In this document: positions 1-9,500 of the stretch, in pieces | How the letters are laid out: each line of letters opens with the position of its first letter | Position numbering within the stretch: position 1 is the stretch's first letter | Assembly (NCBI GenBank): GCA_030141605.1 | Contig: JAQGDQ010000166.1 | Coordinates: 322,158 to 362,157 of the forward strand | Reading direction: 5' to 3' | Source: Tubiluchus corallicola | Taxonomy: Eukaryota; Priapulida; Priapulimorpha; Priapulimorphida; Tubiluchidae | DNA: 40,000 nucleotides | Notes under the pieces: model-generated | What the model was told of the DNA's origin: nothing | What the model saw: the letters and a program-made list of their open reading frames with translations, nothing else | Databases searched by the model: none | Program-made: the position numbers and the translations under genes

Positions 1-1180
1 CTGTCTTCAAACTTGCTTGCGTCCAAACTCAGTTGTGTCCAAACTTACCTGTCTCCAAACTTGCTTGCATCCAAACTTGCTTGCGTTCAAACTTACCTGT
101 CTCCAAACTTACTTACGTCCAAACTTACCTGTCTCCAAACTTACTTACGTCCAAACTTATCTGTGTCCAAACTTGCTTGCGTCCTAACTTACTTGTCTCC
201 AAACTTGCTTACGTCCAAACTTACCTGTCTTCAAACTTGCTTGCGTCCAAACTCAGTTGTGTCCAAACTTACCTGTCTTCAAACTTGCTTGCGTCCAAAC
301 TTGCTTGCGTTCAAACTTACCTGTCTCCAAACTTGCTTGCATCCAAACTTACTTGTTTGCGTTCAAACTTACCTGTCTCCAAACTTACTTACGTCCAAAC
401 TTATCTGTGTCCAAACTTGCTTGCGTCCTAACTTACTTGTCTCCAAACTTGCTTGCGTCCAAACTTACCTGTCTTCAAACTTGCTTGCGTCCAAACTCAG
501 TTGTGTCCAAACTTACCTGTCTTCAAACTTGCTTCCGTCCAAACTCAGTTGTGTCCAAACTTACCTGTCTCCAAACTTGCTTGCATCCAAACTTGCTTGC
601 GTTCAAACTTACCTGTCTCCAAACTTACTTACGTCCAAACTTACCTGTCTCCAAACTTACTTACGTCCAAACTTATCTGTGTCCAAACTTGCTTGCGTCC
701 TAACTTACTTGTCTCCAAACTTGCTTACGTCCAAACTTACCTGTCTTCAAACTTGCTTGCGTCCAAACTCAGTTGTGTCCAAACTTACCTGTCTCCAAAC
801 TTGCTTGCATCCAAACTTGCTTGCGTTCAAACTTACCTGTCTCCAAACTTGCTTGCGTGCAAACTTAACCTGTGTCAAACTTGATTATGTGCAAACCCAC
901 CTGTCTCCAAACTTGCCTGCGTCCATATTTACCTGTGTGGAAACTTGCTTGCATTCAAACTTACCTGTCTCCAAACTTGTCTGCGTCCAAACTTACCTGT
1001 CTTCAACCTTGTTTGCATACACACTTACCTTTATCCAAACTTACTTGCGTCCAAACGTCCCTGTGTCCAAACTTACTTGTCTCCAAACTTGCTTGCATCC
1101 AAACTTACCTCTCTTCAAACTTGCTTGCGTGCAAACGTAACCTGTGTCAAACTTGATATTGTGCAAACCCACCAGTCTCG
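1..1180. repeat. Higher-order 16-bp minisatellite
   Basis: The stretch is built from 16-bp units of the forms CAAACTTACCTGTCTC and CAAACTTGCTTGCGTC. Variants carrying CTCAGTTGTGTC recur near 5, 229, 470, 518 and 743, so blocks of about 14-17 units (224-272 bp) were duplicated as higher-order repeats. A closing variant (GTGTCAAACTTGAT) recurs near 870 and 1142, which is 17 units apart. No unit contains a stop, and 16 is not a multiple of 3, so all three plus frames stay open as the same 16-residue peptide period. This is a by-product of the repeat, not a gene. The array is cut by the left window edge. Confidence 0.95.
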
Positions 1181-1829
1181 CTAAGATAAATATGATTTGC
1201 CCTAGAAATAATGGGAAATCGCCACAGAAGTTGAATTCACTCACCGTAGATGTTGGCAATCGGAAAAAGTTGGCCAAAAAAAACTGCCACGCTACATGCC
1301 ACAGAAAGTTTACAGATAAAAGTTCACCGTGTGTCCTGGGCGCTTTAATAAAGCTTGTGATTCAAGAATGAGTGTATACTGTACAATTATTTAAATATTA
1401 GTTGTAGCAATGAAACTACTGCCCAGTTTTGATCTATGTGTGAACTGTTCTATTTTGTCCTGTTTCGTTCCGTATTGATCTGATCTTATCACATCACATC
1501 ACTTCTTTTCTCATACCTTACCTTTCATTCTAAATCCTTCCCTTCCTGTTTGTTTCCCTTCTCTCCCTTTCTATCCCTCCTTTCACTTTCACTCCCTTTG
1601 TTTACATCCCTTCCTTTACTTCTCTTTTCTTCTTTTCTCTTCTCTGTTTTCTGTTCCTCTCCCCTTGGCCACTGCCCTTCCTTTCTTGTCACTTCTCATG
1701 TCGCTTACCATCATTCCCTTTTATCCTCTCCTCTCACATTTCCCTTTCTTATCGGTATCTCCTCTCATCTCGTCCCCTTTTTTCCTCTCCTCATCTTTGG
1801 TCATCAAGCTTCTCAAGCTCTGTTCTCTC
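1181..1829. other. No gene seen; pyrimidine-rich tract
   Basis: No exon or recognised repeat was found at 1181-1490. From about 1500 to 1830 the plus strand is strongly C/T-rich (TTCCCTT and CTCTCC runs), which opens long spurious frames rich in Ser, Pro, Leu and Phe. It leads directly into the next minisatellite. Confidence 0.6.
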
Positions 1830-2250
1830 CCCTGCCCAAGTGCATACTGCTCAACTGTCCACTACCCAGAAGTGCCACTGTCCAAGTGCACATTGCTCAA
1901 CTGTCCACTGTCCAGAAGTACCACTGTCCAAGTGTACACTACCCGAATGCCTGCTGCCTGAGTGTCCACTGAGTCACTGCCCAAGGATCCAATACGCAAG
2001 CATCCACTGCCCAAGTGTCCATTGGGCAAGTACCCATTGTCCAAATCTCCCCTACCAAGAACCACCTACCGCTGCCCTGGCCAGTGTCAATCGCTTAACT
2101 GTTCGCTACCCAAGTCTCTGTTACCCAAATATCAAACTACCCAATGTCCACTGCCAAGTGCCCAAGTGTCCACTGCCCGAGTGTCCAATGCCCAAATTTC
2201 CATTGCCCAAGTGTCTACTGGCGAAGTGCCTACTGTGCAAATGTTCATGG
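1830..2250. repeat. Degenerate 15-bp minisatellite
   Basis: Units resemble ACTGCCCAAGTGTCC, with many substitutions. A longer block of about 46 bp is duplicated at 1838 and 1884. Because 15 is a multiple of 3, frames read as an imperfect 5-residue repeat (Cys-Pro-Leu-Pro-Lys type). No start context or splice signals suggest it is translated. Confidence 0.8.
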
Positions 2251-2740
2251 AAGGCTTGGCATCATTTAATGACGTTCACAACACAGCAAAACACTGTAAT
2301 ATTTTACTTTTCTTAATCAAGAGTACAGAGCAAACTGGCTCATAATGGTGTTACATCACTCAATCAAATACAAACAAAAAATTCAGTATAAACAACATAC
2401 TGTATTTTTATCAAAAAATATAATAATTAGATTAATTAGAAAATCTTAATTAGGAAAAAACACTGACCCTGAGAGTAAAGGCATTGAACATTACAACGTC
2501 TGGCTAGTTCTTCATGTAAAACTTTCTAGGGAAATTAAAAGAAAGTGTCATTAATGGTGATCTTCACACTTATGTATTTTATGTATACTCTGGTAGATGA
2601 AATTAAAAGGTTAACGCTCACAAATATCCAAAAATCTCAGAACATTAGTAAAATTTATACCTCTCGTGGCAAAAACCTGCTAGATGCTTTCACTGAGTTA
2701 GTTTGTGATCCGTTTTTGCAAACTTTAGTATAAAATATTA
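2251..2740. other. No recognisable gene
   Basis: AT-rich sequence. A 62-codon plus-strand frame (2545-2733) resembles no family I recognise. It may belong to the retroelement 3' region that follows. Confidence 0.4.
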
Positions 2741-3018
2741 AACATTGTGTAACAGAACTTTCTGTTTCTAGTCACTTTTAGATTACACAGGTCGTTTTGT
2801 GTAAACTGGTGCTATTGGATTTTAGTTGTTCTTTTATATTATTTTGAGGTACGAAATCCGTGATTTGTTGGTATATAAAAGTCTTATGAATGTAACAGCT
2901 ATTTTTATTTACAAAAGTTATTTTTAACCATACCCTGCAAATAGAGGGTCACTGTATGTATATTATGTAAACATTTGTACATGTGTATAATTTTAAATTT
3001 TAAATAAAGAATAATAAT
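2741..3018 (+). mobile_element. Probable LINE 3' untranslated tail
   Basis: AT-rich non-coding sequence ends in AAATAAAG followed by (AAT)n and (GAT)n at about 3001-3031. A poly(A)-type signal followed by a simple trinucleotide tail is typical of the 3' ends of CR1/L2-like non-LTR retrotransposons. No coding part is left, so the family call is inference. Confidence 0.4.
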
Positions 3019-3038
3019 AATAATGATGATGAACTGAA

Positions 3039-3268
3039 AAGTACAGCACCTGTTTTTTGCGCAACGCCTCTCCGAGATACAGGCGCTGATGTCCATCTAA
3101 CTAGCGAATGGCGAAATGCATGTAACAGTAAGGAACTACTGGCGAGAACGTGAAATTACGTTTCTGTGGTAAAAATTCTCTCACGTGAGTCCTTTTTGAA
3201 AAAGTAGCATGTTCCTTTCAATAATTTATAGGGTAGAGGGTAAATTGTTTTGATCTATGGTTTAAAAT
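3039..3268 (+). repeat. Dispersed repeat R7, copy 1
   Basis: Shares most of its length with 24748-24960 (same strand) and with 19370-19498 (opposite strand). Landmarks are GTACAGCAC, GAATGGCGAAATGC, TGTAACAG and TTTTTGAAAAAGT. No coding potential and no clear terminal repeats were found. It lies just beyond the 3' end of the methyltransferase gene. Confidence 0.75.
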
Positions 3269-3288
3269 TGGATCAGGTTTTCCTTTAA

Positions 3289-3294
3289 TTTATT
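3289..3294 (-). terminator. Candidate poly(A) signal AATAAA
   Basis: A minus-strand AATAAA lies about 123 nt past the methyltransferase stop codon (3417-3419), suiting a short 3' UTR. A second AATAAA overlaps the stop codon itself (3416-3421) and is a weaker candidate. Assignment rests on position and motif only. Confidence 0.45.
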
Positions 3295-3416
3295 AACGCC
3301 TCTTTTTGGAACTATGACATTATCTACGATGAATAACTCCATCACACATCACCAACAAGCAAATCGTATCATCGACAGGTATCATGCGAAGAGGTGAACT
3401 TTCAATGAAGCCAATT

Positions 3417-3544
3417 TTATTTGTGGGTCACTACATACACAGTACTGAGACATTCGCCTTCAGGCCACGTGATACCTTCAGCTTCAGAAAGGTCGCGATA
3501 CCTGAAGTCTTCTTTTACTAGACATTCCACTTTGTAATCAGTAC
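3417..3544 (-). CDS. TPMT-like exon 7 (C-terminus and stop)
   Basis: Acceptor TTTTCTTACCAG|GT, 128 nt, residues 217-258, stop TAA at 3417-3419. Encodes YKVECLVKEDFRYRDLSE, matching the human C-terminal NIRCLEKVDAFEE region, and ends STVYVVTHK where human has EKLYLLTEK. Confidence 0.87.
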
Positions 3545-6500
3545 CTGGTAAGAAAACATCTAGTTTCATTTCATAGTAACATAATGTCCGTGAAATTAGG
3601 TAAGAGTTAAAATTGTCATATCAAGTCGTTATAAAGCTTATAAAATGCTTGTAAATCTCTTACAATAGGCATTTGTAACTACAGTCAACCTCGGATATAA
3701 GGGACACTTCCGGACCTGAAACACCCGTCCTTATATCCGATGTCCCTTATAGCCGAAGTTGAGTCAGACCGAGAGTATATCAAGACCTGTACTTTTCTGT
3801 AGTTTTACCCATATTTTTATGGATTATTCCTACACACTCAGTGCAAACGGTATGTAGGAAGCTCCTTCACTATGTGACCTCCTGTATGTGACCGCGGAAA
3901 CCGAGCGCTCGAAGGCCGAGTTTGCGAAAAATTGAGGTTAAAAATCGATCAATTTCGCTTTGATCATAGGACCCTTATATGTGAGGTAATTTGCATGGGT
4001 TTCTATTACGCGAGACCTGAAGATATCGTCCCTTATCACCGAAAGTCCCTTATATCCGAATACATTACATACGAAGATTTTTATAAGGAAAAACGTTACG
4101 AAAGATCGGGACCGGTGTTGGTGGTCTCTTATAAGCGAGTACCTTATACCCGAGGTTGACTGTAGTACTTATGCATGACCTGTAATAATATCGAAAGATA
4201 TCCTCCTTAGAACCAAAAGCATGGTAGGTGGTGTTATTTCACTTTTAATAAGTCACCAATTAATCAATCATATGTTTTGGATCAAAAGCTATTTTAAAAA
4301 TTCGGCTGCTGGTTCCTAGCATCATTGATCAAATGCATAATTAATTAAAAGTATAATTTTATTAAAACGTTTCAAGATGTTAATTCTTATTACATGCACT
4401 TATAGCTAAAAGGTTAATTAGTTAATATAGTTAATTCATTGCCTATTTGGCTTCTGTTAACTACTAAATTAGTTCATTCTGTCTATATAAACTGCTTGTG
4501 TGTTTGTGAATTTACTTCTGATGATGACAACAGTAGTCAGTCGAAACGTCTGGCATTATTTTAAGTTTTTAATGTAAACGTTTTAACAAATACAAGATGT
4601 TTCAGGATGTATTTTTTTTCAAAATGACAGCATTTCACCTTCAGTTGTCATTTCAAAACGTTTTGAGGTAAATTAGCATAATTTAACCTGAACAAAATGC
4701 CATGGTTTATTGATAATTTAAACCAACAGTTTGTAAATTTAAACTGCATTAGGCGCAGCCATCATAACGTACGTCATCTGAAACAAGTTTAGATGTTTGA
4801 AAAAATCAAAGCATTCGTGTTACACGTTTCGATAACTACTTCAAAAACAAAAGCTAAAATTACTTCATAACTATACTAAAGTAATTTTTGGTAAAGCAAT
4901 TGGTGGTGGTGAAATTTTAACTGGTAGCACTAACATTATAAATTTCCTTTCTAGTTACATAACTTTGGTGGTACGAATTTTCCTTTCTAGTTACATAAGT
5001 CTGGTGGCACGAATTTTCCTTTCTAACTACATAAGTCTGATGGCACGAATTTTCCTTTCTAGCTACATAAGTTTGGTGGCACGAATTTTCCTTTCTAGTT
5101 ACATAAGTCTGGTGGCACGAATTTTCCTTTCTAGTTACATAAGTTTGGTGGTACAAATTTTCCTTTCTAGTTACATAAGTCTGGTAGCACACATTTTCCT
5201 TTCTAGTTACATAACTCTGGTGGCACACATTTTCCTTTCTAGCTACATAAGTTTGGTGGCACGAATTTTCCTTTCTTGTTGCACAAGTCTGGTGGCACGA
5301 ATTTTCCTTTCTAGTTACACAAGTCTGGTGGCACGAATTTTCCTTTCTAGTTACACAAGTCTGGTGGCACGAATTTCCCTTTCTAGTTACATAAGTTTGG
5401 TGGCACGAATTTTCCTTTCTAGTTACACAAGTCTTTCGAACAAGTACGCGTAATGCTAAGCGATATAACTTTGTATGGATGGTTTTTTGCGTGTACTTTA
5501 AATTACCCCTTTCCTCCCCTTTAATCCTCCCCTTTAAACTTCCCTAAATACTGACCAAATAATTCTTTTAGTTGTGCTTCAGTAAGTGCATATGGAGGTC
5601 CAGGGTAAATGATTTCATCGTGTTCCCATGTTTCTATAAAAAACTTTGCTTTCGGATCAACCATAACGCCTTTTATTAGATCCACATATCTGAAAAATAT
5701 TGAATAAGAGCCGAAGATTATAGTTACGTACCAACACAGACAAAGAAAACAATTCTTTCTGTAAGAAGAGCCTATTTTGCTATGAAGTCAACTTGAATTT
5801 ATTATTACAAATAAACAAAACATAAATAAGTTGTTACACACAAATAATAGACTCGCAATGCCAGCCGTATTTATGTCAACCCTTAGCCGACCAAGGTGGG
5901 GTAAAAAATAGCCTCAGCAATGTTTGCTCACATTTTTTATATTGACCCATACAACAAAATATTTTCAACTAGTAGTAATTAAACGTTTTTCAATATGTTA
6001 TGCAACCATACCTTGCTTTCGTTGAAAACTATTATTTATGTTTTTACGAAACACGACTGCCAGACGCTACCTGTCGTGGGGGTAACTTATTACCCCGCTT
6101 GGTCTTTTATGTAGGCAAAATTTTGGAAGTTACATTGCAATATTTTTCTTTCTGGCAGCGCCATATGCTTATCTTGACAACTAAGAAGTGCTGTAAACCT
6201 CCAATTGCAGCTTACAGTTTTGCGAAGTGATCCAGCTATCTGTTGAGGAAATTCCACATTAAATTTTGTGGACATTCTTCATTTAGTAATATGGCGGGAA
6301 CTTTAGCTGTACAGGTGCCTAAGCTTGAAGTTGATGAAGATGAAATTTTAGAAGATCCAGCAAGCGAAGACGAAGTGGATGTCTCAGAATTAAACAGTGA
6401 ACACCGTAGGCTATTATGTCATGAAACTTGATAAACCACGCAAAAACAGTATATCTTAGGCACTATAGTACAGTGGAGGAATGCCTCTTTGTGTCCTTCA

Positions 6501-9500
6501 TACCCTCATACATCTACGACAACGTGACACAGAATTTGGTTTTGCACTAGCAGGTGCATCTCCATTGCTACTTGGTCATTCTATATAGTTTGTAACACAT
6601 ATTAAGCAAATTTTTCCGGGGTAATTTGTTACCCCGTATGGTGTTTAATGTAATACAAAAACCTTTTGGTCGGCTGAGGGTTAAGTCTGTTCGCTGATGC
6701 GTGTAGTTGTGGTCGTGGCGAAGGCCCTGTTGCATTTTCCCGCGCTTTGTTAGATAGCAGCAGCTATACCAGTCGAATCGCTGGCGGGCAGAGTCCTCCA
6801 TTAAAAGCAATGGTTTTGTTATCTGCCGGAATTCGTTTTCCAGTTTAATCTCTTCTGTTAGTTATCGAAGTGTTCATGGATAGCTTGACATTGTAAGTTC
6901 GTATTTTATGGCTAGTAGCAAATATGTTTTCTAATAATTACGTAAAATTCAATTTCTTTCGTCCTCACTTTGCCTTCGATTGGGCGACCATTTATGATTA
7001 AAGTTCAAACAAGTCTACTGTTTCTTATACAAAAATTTACTGTTATGCCTATATACAGAAATAAAGTACATCGTATAATTCATTATCCCAATTCGTGGTT
7101 CAAGTTTTGGTTTCTGTAAACAAATGGTCCCGCTACATTTATATGTATTCATATTCGTTTAGAACATACCCTTGCCGATATGATTTTGGCAATACATGAA
7201 GTCCATACACGTCTAGTATAAAATCAAACGCTCCTTCCGTATCCCTAGAAACAAGCGTGATTTTACCATAAGTTCATAATAAACAAGACAAGCAATAATA
7301 ATGAAGGGTCTGCATTTGAAAAGCCCACGATCACCAGACCAATTACAGGTTATCAATTGGTCCAAAAGCCAAATGTCAATACTACTGGTCTGCATTTAAA
7401 GTTGCAATGTACGACCAAAATGTTATTTACTTTCGGTCTGTCAAATGGGTCAAAGTCAGGAGCGCTTTTCTTTGGTTAATCTGACTGAATACCACACGCC
7501 AAATAGGTTTAATGGGCATGACTGGCTAAAATGACGAAACTTGGATGGCAGAGGTCAAAACAACCAAAGGTGGTAGAGAAGAACTACCAAAGAACAGTCA
7601 TGGTATTTAATGTTTACTGTAGACTGTGGAATTGCAGCACCCCCTATTTTCACTCAATGTTATCGATAATATTCAGTATAATAAGTCTTTTTACTCCATT
7701 TCTTTCTTTATACTTGTGCGGAACCAGAGCACGTCAGGGTAGTACTGTTTGCTTCACAGCCCAGGACAGTCGTGTGTTTGGCTGTTGTGCGCATGCGGCC
7801 ATGTACACATGTCTGTGATAACATGCTGCACATTACACTGCTAGCGTCTGCTGCTAGGTAGAGAAAGTACGGTCGCTCACACAGCTTGCTGTCAGTTGTC
7901 ACGTGTCTAGAAACCGTGTACCGGCATATTCTTGAACTGCGGCAATTTAGGCTATTCGTGAGCAAAATATTTTTTGTTTAGGATTTTATCAAGTTTATGT
8001 ATAAATTTTCGTGTGTTTGTTTGTTAAAAATGACGACATTAAAATTACACGCGTTTGTTTCGTTTTGCACAGTATTAAAACAATGGCTAAATTTTATGAT
8101 GCAGCACCACCACTAATTTTAGCTAGGAGTCGCCACTGGTTATGACAGTATCATATATCATCGTTTATGTCAGGCAGGTCCTTTAACAACTTGTCTAACA
8201 GCAATTTCAAAACTGAACACATCAAACGAAGTACAGTAAATGGCATTAATACTATAATTTCATTTTATGGCTTCTTGTAGACTAATGCTTGGTGAATGGT
8301 AGAAGTGACATTGAGAGGCTCAATTAAATACTTTAGCTCATACCAGAATGCGTGAGAACTATTCCCAAACACCCAGAAACTTCTAGAAATCTGACTCTGC
8401 CCCATTTGAGCTATAAAGTATGCCTTCTATATAACTTGTTCATAAGCCGTGCAAGGTCGTCAGCAAGGACTTCAAATGTATTCATAATATATCTTGTCGA
8501 ATCACATAAAAATGACATACTTCGTGAAATTTGCTATGTCGCATGCGTAAAGTTTCAGTTTTCCATCTAAACCCTATAAAACAAAAGGTTGACATTGTAA
8601 TATTTTACACACGGTTATTGTGTTCAGTGTTGATACTACTTGAAAACTAGTCATTACGTAATAAGCCTTTTCACAGTTCCAGCGATTGATAATGATCGTG
8701 AAAAGATCAAAGGTTAAGTGTACCAAACAACACATTTGTGTACACTTGACAACCCACGCAACCTTGCAGCCCACGCTATTGTAATAGTAATGGTTCTAAC
8801 AGCTAGCTAGAACCTTACATAGTTCATCGTTTCTTGTTCCCAAGCAAGATCCTGCTAGTATTACGCACACACTAATGCATAGTCAGCGTAAAATAACTAA
8901 AGTTAATGAACTGACGTAGCAGACTGCTTTGATTTCTTTCGCATCACGTGACGGTTGTAGTTAGGGCGCGTTGCTGCGGTACACTTAACCTTTTACCTGC
9001 AGCAATTGCGCGTGCGCACAACGAAACCGCGAAAATGCTTACTACGAACGAAAGTAGTGAATTTTCGTGTATAATAATAATAAGGTTCCATTATCAACGT
9101 TTTTACTATTAAAACTACTAAAATAGTTTTTGCATTGGGAAAATGTGTCCTACGGTGACTGTACGGCATATATTACCATTCAAACTAACTGTGTAATACG
9201 CTGGAAACAAAATAAAATTAAGGCAAAGACTGGTTCTGTGTTTCATAGACAACTCGGTACATATATAGTAAATTGTTAATAATTTTTTATTAGAAAAATC
9301 CAATGTTTCTATTGCCCAGTGCCGAATTAAGGCATAGGCTTTATAGGCTGCAGCCCAAGGGCCCCGACAACTGAGAGGCCTCCAGAGATTAAGTGAAATT
9401 AATTTACTGTGAAAAGTTAATTAGTTCTGGTAAGAGTATATTTTATGACATACATTAAAATACCCGTAATTCGCACATATTCAAAAACTTATGTTAATTT

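Noticed and set aside
13-1140. 375-codon open frame
   Set aside because: Produced by stop-free 16-bp repeats; the other two frames are open in the same way, so it is not evidence of a gene.
4938-5434. Regularly spaced repeats resembling a CRISPR array
   Set aside because: Units are directly contiguous 36-bp copies without unique spacers, and the genome is eukaryotic.
9121-9208. Minus-strand segment with a good acceptor (TTGTTTCCAG) and reading SLNGNICRTV, first taken as the missing TPMT exon
   Set aside because: Its only open frame needs a one-base phase that the preceding exon does not provide, it has no suitable donor before a stop, and 8521-8573 fits phase and sequence far better.
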